A stretch of DNA of 64,000 nucleotides from Chinchilla lanigera (GCF_000276665.1 NW_004955435.1:5959062-6023061), one strand, 5' to 3'. Counted from the first letter of the stretch, positions 10,861 through 22,639 are shown. Translations and numbers: made by a program. The notes: generated by a model not told the origin, from the letters alone.

Positions 10861-11015
10861 ATTGGGACATGGTGGTGCACATCTGTAATCCCCATATTCA
10901 GGAAGCTGAGGCAGGAAGATCACAAGTCTGAGGGCAACCTGGGCTACCTAGAGAGTTCAAACAAGCCTGGCTTATATTGCAAGACCCTGTCTCACAGCAA
11001 AACAAAACAACCTCC
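10861..11015 (+). mobile_element. B1 SINE
   Basis: Sense B1: GGGACATGGTGGTGCACATC, then CTGTAATCCCCATATTCAGG, GAAGCTGAGGCAGGAAGATC, and an end CAAGACCCTGTCTCACAG with a CAAAACAAAA tail. Confidence 0.9.
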
Positions 11016-11387
11016 ACTTTTGTTGACTTTTTAAAATTCACAGCAGTTCCATTAATATTAAACATGTTATTTATAAAAATTAATATAAAAATTATTGTTA
11101 GTTCATCTGGGGAATTGCTAGAACCTCTAGTTTATCCAATTTTCCCCTTGTCGTTTCCTTTAGTTGGCAAACATTTGTAATGTGTAGTGTAGTCACTTCT
11201 TCCAGTTTAGATTTAATGTGGTTTTATCAATGTTTATACATATATAATTATTCTTAGGATATGCAACAGAGATATTTAAATATTTTAGTTTCCTGACCAA
11301 ATATTGTAATCCCATTTAGATCCTCAACTGAAGAAATGCCCTGATCTCTTTGAAAGGTATGGTACCAATATCTTTGGCAAGGGTGCT
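11016..11387. other. AT-rich spacer
   Basis: AT-rich sequence with no recognisable repeat or gene. Confidence 0.5.
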
Positions 11388-11600
11388 TTTTGGGGGGTGG
11401 TACTGGGATTTGAACCTAGGATCTTATGCTTGCTAGGCAGGTGCTCTACCACTCTCCTACATCCCTAGCTTGTTTTTACTTTTTTTTTTGGGACAGGGTC
11501 TCTCTAATTTGCCCAAGCTGGGCTTGAATTAGTGGTCCTTCTCTGTCAGCTTCCTGAGTAGCTGGGATCCCAGGCATGCATCACCGTGCTGGGCACCAAA
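11388..11600 (-). mobile_element. Composite B1-ID SINE (antisense)
   Basis: An antisense ID unit (GGTACTGGGATTTGAACC, then GCTAGGCAGGTGCTCTACCA) is directly followed by an antisense B1 unit (GGGACAGGGTCTCTCTAATT, CTTCCTGAGTAGCTGGGATC). On the sense strand the order is B1 then ID. The same order recurs at 35275-35462, 37930-38103 and 41861-42050, so it looks like a dimeric SINE family (compare B1-dID), not chance insertion. Confidence 0.75.
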
Positions 11601-12934
11601 CAGTCTTTTCTGGTTTGCTAGTTTATGACCACAAGTCCCATATCCAGTTCTACTGTCCGAATGTCCTAAGGTCTCATCGTCCCTCTTCACTTCATTGCCA
11701 ATCCAAAGAAAGCGCTTGGGGGGCGCTTCAGTTGCACGCCTGTATTAAAGAAAGCCTCTGCTTTTATTGTGTGAAAGAACTAGGGTGTAGGGATCCCCAT
11801 TCTAAGTCTCTTTTGTGTTTGTGTTTCAGTCCTTATAAACAGCAGAGGCTTACTTTCATTATGTAAGTTCTGGATGTCACTTCCACTCCTCCCAAGCCTG
11901 TAACCACTTGTTCTTAAAGCTCTGCTCATGTGGCTTTCATGAAGTTTAGTGGACTTTTCCACCCGCACTTTTGCCTCTAGAAACTCTGTTATGGCATCCT
12001 CTTCTCTCCACACCTCTGGGAGCAAGGCAGCTTCTGTAGTGTTAATGTCATCTTTTGCAGCAACTCTCAAATATTTATATCCATCCTTGCCTTATCTTCC
12101 CTCTACCCTGTACCATGAACTACATGGTAGATCTTTCAACTTGGCTATTGCACTATTGTCTACTTTTTGAGAAGTTTTAATTTTAAGGGAAAATTGTCAA
12201 TTAATTCTTCCATTTATTTATCCTTTACCAACTTGCTATTAAAAATGACCACTCCCATCACTGAGGTACAAATGATTGGAATTACTCTCCTTACTTAATC
12301 ATATCTCTACATCTGATCTGTGGCTGTGTTAGATAAAAATAGATAGGAATATGGATAATGGCTCATAATAGCAGTACCTCTCTTAGTTATATGAAGTCCT
12401 GAACAAGTGTTCCTGGCCAGTGGGGAGCTCTCCTCTGAACAGGGAGAAAGAACTCGAGCTCCTTCCATTCTTTGGTTCTACTGTCTGATAGATTGTACCA
12501 TTGCTATGGGAGGGGCGAGATCATGGGAGCATCTTGGGTCAGACCAGGAGGTAGTTCCCTGATTCTCGCGTAGTCTTATGCTTCTTTGGCTGGGACTTGG
12601 GCAGTTTGACCAATGTAGCTGCAAAGGTGCCTGGGAGATGTTGCATACCTGTGTGTCCTGGAAGAAGAGCGAATGCAGAGGTGAGTAGTCTCTGCCAGTT
12701 GCCAAATTTTGCTGATGGGTCTTTTGTTGTTTTTCTCACATCTATATCTTTTCTGTTTCTACTGCTACTGAGCTAGTACAAACTGCTTTTGCATGTTGAA
12801 TTATTTGTTTCTCATCTTCCTATTTCCCCTCTTTCCAATAGATTTTGACTCAACAACAAAATAAACTTCCTAAATGAAACAGTGACTCCACACTGCATGG
12901 TGTTTAGAGCCCTCCCGAGTCCATCCTGGAGATC
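11601..12934. other. No recognisable feature
   Basis: AT-rich to mixed single-copy-like DNA. Minus-strand frames at 11780-12070 and 12478-12739 do not resemble known proteins. Confidence 0.45.
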
Positions 12935-13210
12935 ATAGTGTTCAGTGAAATAAATCACATGTACAAGTTTAAATACTGCATGGTTCCCCTTATGTGAGAA
13001 ATCCAAAATATAAATAGAGAGAAAAATAAAAGATGGATAATGGGAAGTAGGAAATAGATCTATGCAGACAGGAAGGGGACCAAGAGATGGTGGGAGAGAT
13101 GAAAAATAAGCAAGATGCGCTATGCGCATGTGCCGACCCCTCACTAAGTGTGTAAGCATTATGCACTGCAAACATGTTTTAATAAGAAAATAAAAATTAA
13201 AAAAAAGACA
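12935..13210 (+). mobile_element. L1 LINE 3' end
   Basis: TTCAGTGAAATAAATCACAT, then AATACTGCATGGTTCCCCTT and ATGTGAGAAATCCAAAA, matches the conserved end of ORF2/3' UTR of mammalian L1 elements. GGATAATGGGAAGTAGG follows, and the element ends in an A-rich tail AATAAAAATTAAAAAAAAGA. It is 5'-truncated as usual for L1. The minus-strand frame of 119 codons over it is an artefact. Confidence 0.7.
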
Positions 13211-15001
13211 AAATCCACTCTTGTCCCTTTTCTATAGGAAAATTTATCTACTTACAGGGCCTAGTCTTCAGGTTCTTTCTCACTCAATTTCCTCCATTCT
13301 GAGTGGGAAGATTGAATTAAGAGTCAGAATGGGTCCAGTTTACGATTCTGCCACTAAAAATGGTGTAAAATCTCTATACTTATTTTCTTTTGAAAAGGAA
13401 AAAACAATCAATATTCAAAACCTATCAGTTGCCAGTTTTGAAGTCTAAATAACTTAGTGTAAATAAAGCCCCAAGATGGCGGTTCACATAATCTACACTC
13501 AGTAAAGGAGTGGCTGAGAATTACTGAAGATGCCCTCCTCTGTTTGTAACTGCTCAGTGCCCATCCTTTCATCCAAACTTTGCTTAAATGTCTTTAAAAT
13601 TGTGGAGCCTGCTCAGCTTATTGTAGCTCAAAGTGATTTCTTACTGTTCTGAACCACTGAATCTACTTATGTGACAGTCTTGTAAAGGTTTATGATATTT
13701 TCACGTGCACAGAACTTTTGGTTAGAAATAACTTTTTTGCAGCGTTTCCACAGCTTACCTGTCAGATTTGGAGACATGTGACGGTGGCTTATGTATCTTT
13801 TCATCTCCAGCCTTTAACAGTGACTGATGGTTTCTTTCAATTAGAGCTATTTGATTTAATGAATATCTTTCTAGTGTTTATTGTTGAGTCCTAGCCAGGG
13901 TTGAAGGGTTCTGCTTGGGACACGTATGTATTTGTTTGGCGGGTTTTATAGTACCAGTTAGAAGGTATTGCTGCTCATACTTCAAGCTTGTGGTTATGAA
14001 AGAATTGATGGAACTGTGTATCCTCAGCCTGCTGGTATCCATACCCCACACTGGGATCATTTGAACATTTCACATTGCTAATAATTTTCTTTCAGGGGAG
14101 TGTGAGCTCCCCATGAACAGTTAATTAGGGGGAAGCGGTTCATTACTGCAAAGTGGTTGAGTTTTGAAGAAGCTGAATAAGAAGATTAAAATCATTTCAG
14201 AAGAAACATTTCATGGGATATTAATGCACTGACTGTAAATAATGAAAGAAAACTAGAGCATTACATCCTAGCAACAATATATTAACTGCAAGGGAACTAA
14301 TTTGCAAATGCATGTTTTGTTTCTCTCTGAGATAGATTTTCATTTTCTGAAAAGAAAGCTGAGACTGGCCTCCAAGGGGACGCCACTGGTGCGCTGTGAG
14401 CGTCGTTCTTAGCAGCGGCGTGTACTCAGGCTCATTGCGATGTTTGGCTTGGATTCTTCACCAGTGAGAAATGAATCTGGAGGAGCACAAAGAGATGTTT
14501 TTATCTGAAAACAATAACATTCCCTTAAAAAAGATAAAAAATTTCAGTGGATTCTTCTGACAGAATAATTTTATGTCTCATCCAGGAAGGGATTCCAAGT
14601 GCAAACCATTCTTTTGGCTGGGGATGGGCAGAGGCGGCCTTAGCGGTGGGAGGCTGTAGGGCCTAGCTTACCCTTTCTATGACAAGGTGGGACTAAGAGG
14701 AGGACACACATCTTGGGGACGGGAGCTGAGAAGGAGACAGATGTGGCCCCAGAGTCTGTCCCTTGCTTTTACTTTTCTTTTGAAGTTGTCAAGGCAAGTG
14801 GAGGGGAGTAGGGAGACAGAAGTTGAATGGAGAGGTGAAATAGTCGCTATTGCTCTGTGTGTGTGGCTTTGAGAACACTTTATAAGGAAAGACTGACCTC
14901 TGGAGGATGTCTAATGAACAAACAGTGTCTGTGAAATTGTGTTGATGGTTAAGGGGAGGTGTGAGGTTTTGTTGACACATTCCTATTTCCTTGGTTTATT
15001 C
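13211..15001. other. Mostly unassigned DNA
   Basis: No SINE or LTR recognised over 1.8 kb, an unusually repeat-free stretch for this window. It includes the candidate conserved block 14080-14560. Confidence 0.5.
14080..14560. promoter_or_regulatory. Candidate conserved noncoding element
   Basis: It contains TTAATTAGG, octamer-like ATTTGCAAATGCATG, TGTAAATAATG (forkhead-like), and a sudden CpG-bearing block (GGGGACGCCACTGGTGCG, then GTGAGCGTCGTTC) inside AT-rich, repeat-free DNA. Retained CpGs within AT-rich sequence can indicate constraint. No alignment is available, so this is speculative. Confidence 0.2.
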
Positions 15002-15105
15002 TTTTTTTTTTTTTTGAGACAAGACCGTGCTACATAGCCCAGGTTGGCCTTGAACTCATGAAAATCAGTGCCGGGATTACCAGTATACACCACCATGCCA
15101 GGCTT
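15002..15105 (-). mobile_element. B1 SINE (antisense)
   Basis: Poly-T followed by GAGACAAGACCGTGCTACAT, AGCCCAGGTTGGCCTTGAAC, then CACCACCATGCCAGGC. Confidence 0.85.
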
Positions 15106-15129
15106 TTTCTTTCTTTTCTTTTCTTTTTT

Positions 15130-15212
15130 TGGTAGTTGGACTCAAACTCACGACTTCATGCTTGACAGGCAGGTGCTGTGACGCTGAGCTATATCCCTGG
15201 CCCATCTTTTTT
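15130..15212 (-). mobile_element. ID SINE (antisense), older copy
   Basis: GGTAGTTGGACTCAAACTCA, then GACAGGCAGGTGCTGTGACG and GCTGAGCTATATCCCTGGCC. This copy was the target for the next ID insertion. Confidence 0.85.
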
Positions 15213-15300
15213 TTTGTTTTTTTTTCCAGTACCAGGAACCGAACTCATGACCTGGTGCTTGCCAGGCAGGTACTGCGTCGCTGAGCTAAATCCCCAGCCC
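15213..15300 (-). mobile_element. ID SINE nested behind another ID, with target duplication
   Basis: Poly-T, CCAGTACCAGGAACCGAACT, GCTTGCCAGGCAGGTACTG, ending CTAAATCCCCAGCCC. It is flanked by the 16-bp direct repeat CTGGCCCATCTTTTTT at 15197-15212 and 15301-15316. It is a clear target-site duplication, so this insertion is younger than the ID element at 15130. Confidence 0.9.
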
Positions 15301-15316
15301 CTGGCCCATCTTTTTT

Positions 15317-17284
15317 GATTGATTATAAATTTAACTATAGTTTATAGGAATTGACCATAAACTAATCTTACTTAATCCATATTGTTGCTCTTCTTTCTAA
15401 GCATCCCATAATACTTGCTTTAATTTTATGAAGAGACCTAGAATCATGAGGATAGATTAGTGATTTTTGAAGGTAACAAGTTGGCAGAACAAAGAATAGA
15501 ATACAAAAATAGAGAGGAGCAGTTATTTGCTTTAACCACTGTATGCTCTTTGTTAGCTGTGAAGACCTTATTATGTTGCTAGGATACACTGTAGTCACTG
15601 TTCAACTGTATTGTTCTATGTAGAACAAAGACTTTGGTTTGATTCATTGCCCCAGGGTCTTAATAATCATATTATTTCTTTCTCCAATTCACAACATTTT
15701 ATAATTCATTTTGGATGTTTTAGTCAATTATGTACAAATTAGAAAAATCCTGTAGGCTACAGAATTATTTCCTGCAGGACCCTGTTTAGTGATTACAAAT
15801 CTAGTTTTATGAAAACCTGACAAGGATAAAGCAATTATCTTAAGTTTATAGGAGACCTTACCTTTCTTTCATTTTTTTTCTGTATTGTTTGGTAAATGAA
15901 GACTTATTATTTGAGTGTCAAATTATATCTTTAAAATTATACATTCCCCAATATGTATGGATGAACAGAAATTGAGTAAGGTCTTTCTTTAAAGACTTAG
16001 CATATTAACTTTAAACCTCTTTTTGATATCTTTAACATTCAGGCAACACGAATTGCTTGAAACCAGCATCACAGATTTTTTCTTGGAAAGATTTTCCAAT
16101 GCAGATCTATTCTGTAATCAGATTTTCTTAAAGTAGAATGCAGTTTGGTTTAAAATATTTTCAAAAATTAATTGTTTTTATTTTTTATCTTTTATCCATT
16201 TAAGTAGAGAACAGGGTATATTTTTTTCTTCCGTTTGCAGCTTAAGGACAGCATATTCCAAGCTTCTGCATGAATTGTATCCTTTAGAATCCTAAATGGG
16301 AAAAGTTAAACATAATTAACCCAGCATAACAGTTTGCTTCACAGCATTTTGAAACTGACATGTCACAGACAGTTGTACTAACTCTCAGTTTGGTAACATT
16401 AATAAACAAGTGCTTGTAATTTAAGAGTAATTATGAATTCACCCGTGTGTGATTTTCTAATGAAGTCAAATAAAGAAATCAGCAGTTGGGAGGCATTTTA
16501 AATTCTTAATTAGGAAACCAGCGGCAAATTTAACAGTCTTTTCACCAGTCTTCCCGTAGTATTGCACTTATGTGATGCTGTGATAAAGTCATAGCATTTG
16601 GAGAATGCTAGCTCTGACAGCACAGTACTCGAAGCTATGAAATCCATTCCTCTGCCACTTTCAGAAGTGATGCGATTAATCGTGTATCTATTTCTACTTG
16701 GCAGAAATGAACTTCTTTGAGATTCTTGGGGAAACAAGGGCTATAGCAATCTCTATAGGACACACTATTCTTCCAAGGATGTTATGAGGAAGACGTGTGA
16801 CCGTATCACTGGACTCAGCTTACCTCTAGAGACATTTGACATCACATTGACGTACCCCAAACCACACTGTAACGTGAGAAAAGAATATAGGCTTGATATT
16901 CAACATTCTCTAAAGACAACTAGAACAGCCCCTTGGTCAAACAAAGCTGAGTTTATGGCTTACTGAAATAGGGAGAGTACATACTGGACAATGACTATGG
17001 TCTTGGATGAGATAATTTAAGGGTACAAATTTATAAGGTTTGGTGGTCTACTTAAATGTATGTAGACTTTTGATGTGAGGATCTAATTGGGACAGAAAAA
17101 GTTGAGTTAAAGTTCTTTAGGATTTAGGCATCTAGAGTTTGTGTTATCTTCTTTGTGAACAATTTTCTGAAGCAAATAGTAGGACAATAAAGCCATAAGA
17201 TCTTTTGTTTTTGCAGCCTCATGTACTCTGATCAGACTATCCATCGATGCACCCTCCCACACGTCTATCTGTACATGTATCCAT
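15317..17284. other. AT-rich DNA without recognisable repeats
   Basis: Nearly 2 kb of AT-rich sequence with no SINE, LTR or LINE signature. The block 16240-16720 (AATTTAAGAGTAATTATGAA, GAGGCATTTTAAATTC, CTTAATTAGGAAACC) has homeobox-type TAATTA sites and may be conserved, but this cannot be judged from one sequence. No exon recognised. Confidence 0.45.
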
Positions 17285-17560
17285 TCTCCCACTCAACAAA
17301 TATTCCTTGCTATTATCCACTTGTTAAGTTCCATGCTGGATATTAGGAATATGGAGTTTTTACCCTTAATGTGTTCACAGCCTAATAGGAATAACCAATA
17401 TCTTAAAGCTACTTAGAGCAACAAGTGGGACAATGGTTAAAGTACAAATGGGAACAGAGATATGAGGCAGAAAATGTGGATGGTAACTGTAAAGGGCCTT
17501 GTATGCACTGCTCAGGAGGGATTTTCAACTTAACTTTTGCATCACATGGAGATCGAAAGG
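17285..17560 (+). mobile_element. Old L1-type 3' sequence
   Basis: CACTCAACAAATATTCCTTG, then CATGCTGGATATTAGG, and later GTAAAGGGCCTTGTATGC. The last string is a recurrent signature of an old mammal-wide repeat that I place with L1 3' sequence. Two related pieces lie at 26640-26900 and 29040-29460. Confidence 0.4.
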
Positions 17561-17648
17561 AGACGGACAGGGAGGGAAGAAAGAAGAGAGAGGAAGAGAA
17601 AAAGAGTGAGAGCAAGAGAGAGAGAGAGGACAAGGGTGAGAGAGAATG
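17561..17648 (+). repeat. Purine-rich GA tract
   Basis: Imperfect GGAGGGAAGAAAGAAGAGAG and GAGAGAGAGAGAGG low-complexity run. The 74-codon frames over it on both strands are compositional artefacts. Confidence 0.85.
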
Positions 17649-17819
17649 ATAGATTCAGTCAAGCTAGCAAATCAGTTGATGCTGAGATTTCTGGTATAAG
17701 ATCTGTGCATTAGTTCCCTAGAAATTCGACTGTGCTTTCAGGATTTGAAAACTCTCCTAATGCGATTGGAGTCTTAGTCACTTTTCTCATTGCTCAGGCA
17801 TGGTATCAGGCACCTACAG

Positions 17820-18070
17820 TTTAAAGGTGGAGACTTTTACTTTGGCCCAGGGATATAGTTCATGGTCAGCTGGCTTCGAGGCAGAAATGGCACGGTGGAA
17901 GCGTCTGGCAGAGGACAGCTGCTCACATCATGCTGTCCGGGAAGCAGAGAGAGAAGGAGGAGCCAGAAAGAAAGATACACTCTTTCAGGTCATGCCCACA
18001 GTGATCTGCCTCTTCCAAACAGATACCCGCTCCTAAGAGCAAGTCAGCTATACACCCCTATAGTTTAGTC
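17820..18070 (-). mobile_element. MaLR-type LTR fragment (antisense)
   Basis: AGTTCATGGTCAGCTGGCTT, a purine-rich GAAGCAGAGAGAGAAGGAGG, and TTTCAGGTCATGCCCACAGT correspond in order to the better preserved copy at 18750-19060. It is diverged and truncated. Confidence 0.5.
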
Positions 18071-18169
18071 ACCTCCAAAGCCCCAGCCTTATCTTTAATT
18101 GCATGAGTCTTTAGGGGAATATCTAGATGTAAATTTTTTGATGAAGATAACAACAGGTTTTCTTCTTTA

Positions 18170-18330
18170 GTACAGCAGATTGAAACGGGGCTTATACATG
18201 TTAGCCAAACACTCTACCACTGATTTACATGGGTTTCACTAAGTTTTCCAGCCTAGCCTCAGACTTGTTATCCTCCTGTCTCCACACCCAGAGTAGCTGA
18301 TATTACAGATGTGTGCATCATACCTGGAAC
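18170..18330 (-). mobile_element. Degraded B1-ID composite (antisense)
   Basis: An ID-like part (AGCCAAACACTCTACCACTG) precedes a B1-like part (CACTAAGTTTTCCAGCCTAG, TATCCTCCTGTCTCCACACC, AGAGTAGCTGATATTACAGA). An old copy. Confidence 0.6.
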
Positions 18331-18749
18331 AAACACAAATTTTTAGTGTATATTTTAAAAATGATGGAGGGCTGGGGCAACTAGAGACAGATGTCTCTTA
18401 GAAATGTTTGCAATATTTGAGGCAGTAGTATAAATAGAGGTTGAGTCAGTGATTCTGCAGCAGCAGGTAGATTCAAGAGATATTTTGGAGTTATTTTTAG
18501 TGGTGTTTTGATTACTTACATTTGCTCTTCACTCTCATCATGCCATCTAGCAAGGAAGTACAGTGAGTACTCAGAAATGCGTATGCTGAATTAAACAGTG
18601 AAATTTTATTTGCTATTTACTATATGAACAAAAACACAATAGAGGGCAAAGCCAGGCTCGCATGACAGGGTGTGATTTGTGGACAAAGTTGGACGTAGGA
18701 GTCAAAGCACCTGCATCTGGGCCTTGACTTTGCATTTCATGATGTGTGT
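18331..18749. other. No recognisable feature
   Basis: Mixed-composition spacer upstream of a MaLR element, with no gene or repeat recognised. Confidence 0.4.
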
Positions 18750-19060
18750 CGTAGTCACTTTCCCATTGTTGGGACAAAATGCCTGACACAACTTGACGGA
18801 GGAGAGGTTTATTTTGTACAAGGTTTCAGTCCATGGTTAGCTGGCTTCAGGGCTGAAGTGGTATAGTGGAAGGGCATGGTGAAGGAAAATTGCTCACACG
18901 CGAAGGCCAGGAAGTACAGAGAAGAGGAACCAGGGATGTGAATATAGCCTTTCAGGTCGTGCCTCCAGTGACCCACCCCTTCTCACCAGGAAACACCTTT
19001 GAAAATGAGACCTTGGAGGATGTTTAAGATTTAAAACATAAAAAAGCTCATATCTATCTC
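18750..19060 (-). mobile_element. MaLR LTR (antisense)
   Basis: GTAGTCACTTTCCCATTGTT, then GACAAAATGCCTGACACAAC and GGAGAGGTTTATTTTG, is the reverse complement of the 3' end of a MaLR LTR (polyadenylation region plus a CTAA-type end). It then has TTTCAGTCCATGGTTAGCTG and TTTCAGGTCGTGCC. MaLR-type internal sequence follows on the right, so this is the 3' LTR of a minus-strand element. Confidence 0.65.
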
Positions 19061-20430
19061 ATAATGCAAAGTTAATCTATGAGTCATCAGAATCTTAATA
19101 GTTTCAGCATTGCTGAAAAGTCCAAATCCAAGTCTCCCCTGAGACTCAAGTCAAACTCTTCAGTGTAAAACACTGTAAAAATCAAAAAGAAAGCTGAGCA
19201 CTTATAACATACAGGGGCACAGGGCAAACATTCCTTCCAGAGTAAGGTAGAAAGGAATAGAACCAGAGCAAGACTGTAACCCAGCATGGCAAGCATTAAA
19301 TCCTGTAGCTCTCTGTTTAATACCTGGGACAGGTTGCAGTGAAAGATGAGATCCAAACAGCTTGGGCGGCCCCACTCCTTTGAAATTGCTGGTTGCAGCA
19401 TTCGTAGTCTCTTTCATGGGATGGTTCTGTTTACTACCTACAGATTCTCTCAACAGATGTTCTATATTTCTGGCATCTCCAACTCCCCATGGTCTCTACT
19501 GCAATTTCTATTTGACTCTCACTGTTTCAAACACTTACCTCTCTGTTGCACACTGCTTAGCCTCCCAGGCTGCCTTCTGAGATCTGGGTGGAAGCCTCCA
19601 TAAGCCCATAAGTCTTGCATTCTGCATGTCTGTAAAGCCAACTCCACATGGATGATGTAAAGTCTGCTACTAGGTCAAGCAATAGCCAGGCCCTCTTGGG
19701 CCATGACCGCAGAGACCTCTGAGTGTTTGGACGGCTAAGCACTGTGAAATGAATTTCAAGGAACCAATTCCTTAATTACCCTTCTCAAGCAGAGCACATA
19801 GGGCTCTCTTCTTAAATGAGGGCTTTACAGCTTTATACCCTTGAGCTTATAAGTGGCTGGATCATACTGATCTCTCAGATGCTTTCAAACCATCATCCCT
19901 ATTTCCTGATACAACATAGTTCACTTCTTTTTAATGTTAATCCTTTCAACAACATGTTCTCTATGGCCCTAGCTTTGCTGGTGCTTCCTTCCTGGTGAAA
20001 TTGAGAACTTTTCACATTGGCTTTTTGCTCCTGATTTTCACTGTAGCCATAACCTGCACATTTGAGCTGCTTTGAAATTTCTCCCACCAGATTAATTAGA
20101 CCACCACCCTGAATCTGTCTTCCACAGATCTCAGGATATGGGAAAAATGAAGACAGGTTTTCTGTAAGGGTGTAACACACACAGCCTCTAGGGCAGCTGC
20201 CAATGGAGCCCTTGTTCCTACTTGGAACCTCCAGAGCCTGGCCTTTTCTGTGCACATTTCTGTCAGCATTCTCATCTTCTTTTATGAATTTTTATTTTAA
20301 TTAGTGCACTGTCAGCTCTGACCAGGATCTTCCCATCAGTTTGGCTTATAGCATTGTAGTCATTTCCAGACTGCTATAAGGTTTAGTACAATAAAGACTA
20401 CAGGTTCTGTTCTGCTGTCCTTCCAGGGAT
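19061..20430 (-). mobile_element. MaLR internal region (antisense, noncoding)
   Basis: The order of blocks follows the antisense of THE1/MST-type MaLR internal sequence: CCAAACAGCTTGGGCGG, GTGGAAGCCTCCATAAGCCC, CTTGGGCCATGACCGCAGAG, CTTCTTAAATGAGGGCTTTA and TCTCTCAGATGCTTTCAAAC. These internal regions carry no functional genes, and the short open frames here (for example 19346-19603) are meaningless. The 5' LTR is absent or unrecognised near 20430. The unit 18750-20430 is one minus-strand MaLR insertion. Confidence 0.6.
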
Positions 20431-21460
20431 GTTCTAGGGATTGGATAAGATAATTGCCATTAGTGGATATTAGACAGGAGGAAGAGATAAGTTGCAAGTT
20501 AACCCCAGGGAAGCTTTCTATGCCAAATACACAAAACCTTCCTTTGGTGGGAATCTTGTTGGTGCTACTGCTTTAGAAATAAAGATAGGTCTGTCCAAAG
20601 CACTTAGATTTGGGTCCCCCATCTCTAGTCCTTGTGCTCATAGCTCTTGTGCTTCAGATCTTCTGTGCTGCCCTCCCCCAAGGTCTTCTCAGTAGGAAGG
20701 GTGGCTGTCTATCTTTGGGGATGGCATAGTGCTGTGGAGGTTAAGTATCCCTTACCTTGGGTCAGGTGCTTGGTAATTATTTCTTGCATTCAAAAGAAAA
20801 TAGTAGCTAATGCATATGTTCTATAGCCTTCTGGTGCTGACCAGAGAAATCCATAGCGCAATAGTCCCACAAAGTAATAGTAGTGGAAAATTCCCTGTGT
20901 ATCAGTGAAAGAAAGCCATAAAAGTTGGATTTATTGGACCCTCACAACAAGCCTGTAGATCATACACTATTATGATGTTCATTCTATAGATGAGGAAACT
21001 AAGAGATTTTTTCCCTAAACTCTGGTTTATCTTTTGGAACCAAGTTTCTGTTCTTGACACCACTTCAAAATTCTTACCAAGGCCGTTCTTTGTATTCTGC
21101 CCAGGACACAACATTTTCCTTCTATCACCTTAGCTTTCCTCATGTACAGCCTCTTCCAGTGAACCTTTCTGAGCTTGTTCTGCTCTGTAGACTTCTGCCA
21201 ACTTTAGAGTTTTCTGAATGTGTACAATTCCTGCCACTGTGATAGATTACTCACTCAAACATCCTGCCAAGCTCAGCTTAGGGGAGTTTTGTTTCTCTTC
21301 TCCACATAGTTTCCCTGGCTCTGCTATTTCTTTATTAGGGCTTTGCCTAGGCTTAGAGCTAGACTAAAATCAGTTCAGCAAGACACAACATTCTGATATC
21401 TAGGTCTACTTGACAGCAGTGTTAATCTAGTTTTCAGTTTTCAACATGATGCAAAGCTAT
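20431..21460. other. Mostly unassigned, with a MIR-like patch
   Basis: Apart from about 20935-21030, which resembles antisense MIR/L2 (ACCCTCACAACAAGCCTGTA, then TTCTATAGATGAGGAAACT), no feature is recognised. Confidence 0.45.
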
Positions 21461-21470
21461 GGGGAGGCAA

Positions 21471-21472
21471 TT

Positions 21473-21528
<56 letters not shown>

Positions 21529-21557
21529 TTTTTCTTTCTTTCTTTCTTTTTTTTTTT
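21471..21557 (+). repeat. (TTTC)n microsatellite
   Basis: About 20 near-perfect TTTC units. It adjoins the poly-T of an antisense B1 and lies within that insertion's target duplication, so it expanded from the SINE tail. Confidence 0.95.
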
Positions 21558-21690
21558 GAGACAGGGTCTTACTATGTAGTTCAGGCTGGTGTTGAAATCG
21601 CTGTGTAGCCTAGGCTGGCCTCAAACTCAGGTGATCATCCTACCTCAGCCTCCTGAATCCTGGGACTACAGGCATGTACCACCACACCTG
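21558..21690 (-). mobile_element. B1 SINE (antisense) with target duplication
   Basis: GAGACAGGGTCTTACTATGT, AGTTCAGGCTGGTGTTGAAA, CCTCAGCCTCCTGAATCCTG, ending ACCACCACACCT. The repeat GGGAGGCAATTT (21462) and GGGAGGCAAATTT (21690) flanks the whole B1 plus TTTC array and is its target-site duplication. Confidence 0.9.
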
Positions 21691-21739
21691 GGAGGCAAAT
21701 TTATAGGATTAGTATGTATGTTAGATAATGCTATATATC

Positions 21740-22165
21740 TACTGCACTGGGCCATGGCTCCCCGGATTACCTGTTCAAACATTATTCTGAGTGTGTCTAT
21801 GGGTGAGATTAAGGTATGACTTGGTGGACTGACTCACATAATTGCTTTCCCTAGTGTGAGTGAATCTCATTCAATTAGTTTAAGGCCCAAATATTACAAA
21901 AATGCCCAAAAAGAGAGAATTCTTTCTGTCTGGCTGCCTTAGGGCTGGGACTTTTTTTCTGCCTTTGAATTTGAACTAAAACACAAGCTGTTTCTGCTCC
22001 CCAGACTTGAAGATCACTCCTGGGTCTCCATCTTGCCAAATTCAAATCTTTGGATTAATCAGCTTCCATAATTGCATGAGCCAATTCCTTATAATCTCTC
22101 TCTCTCTCCTTCACATATCCATCTTATTTGTTCTGTGCCTCTGGAGTTCCATGATTCATACATGT
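21740..22165 (+). mobile_element. ERVL-type (MLT2-like) solo LTR
   Basis: CACTGGGCCATGGCTCCCCG, CAAACATTATTCTGAGTGTG, CTATGGGTGAGATTAAGG, later GCATGAGCCAATTCCTTATA and ATCTTATTTGTTCTGTGCCT. Same family as 3557-3988 and the ERVL flanks at 35-41 kb. Its first bases appear diverged or lost next to the B1 insertion. Confidence 0.6.
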
Positions 22166-22274
22166 GTCATTAATATTTCATATATGTGTATGTATATAAT
22201 TTATTAACTTATTATGAGGGGTTTATTGCACTATATGTTGCTATGGTCATAGCAGAAGATTACAGAATTTGCAT

Positions 22275-22425
22275 ATTAGTTAATTTTTGGAGACAGAGTC
22301 CCCCTATGCAGTTGAGGCCAGTCTGGAAATTTCTATCTAGCCCAGGCTGGACTTGAATTTGTTATTCTCCTGTCTCAGCCTCCAGAGTTCTGGGATTATA
22401 GGCATGTGCCATTACTCCTGGCCAT
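22275..22425 (-). mobile_element. B1 SINE (antisense)
   Basis: GGAGACAGAGTCCCCCTATG, AGCCCAGGCTGGACTTGAAT, CTGTCTCAGCCTCCAGAGTT, GGCATGTGCCATTACTCCTG. Confidence 0.85.
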
Positions 22426-22639
22426 TTGGCTTCAAATTAGTCCTCTTTTGTTTCTGAGTAATAAAAACCCAACCATCCCATATAAAAACATATATTTACT
22501 GGTTCATGAAATTAAAGAAGGAATTGAGCAATTTTCACATAGACCGACTCTATTTGTGTAATGGAAAAATGGCTGGCCACAGATGCATTTTACACATTGT
22601 GACATCTATCCTCAGTGAGGGACTCCCTGTAAATTGCAA

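Noticed and set aside
17561..17648. Coiled-coil-like Glu/Lys/Arg-rich frame
   Set aside because: Purine tract (GA)n read as codons.
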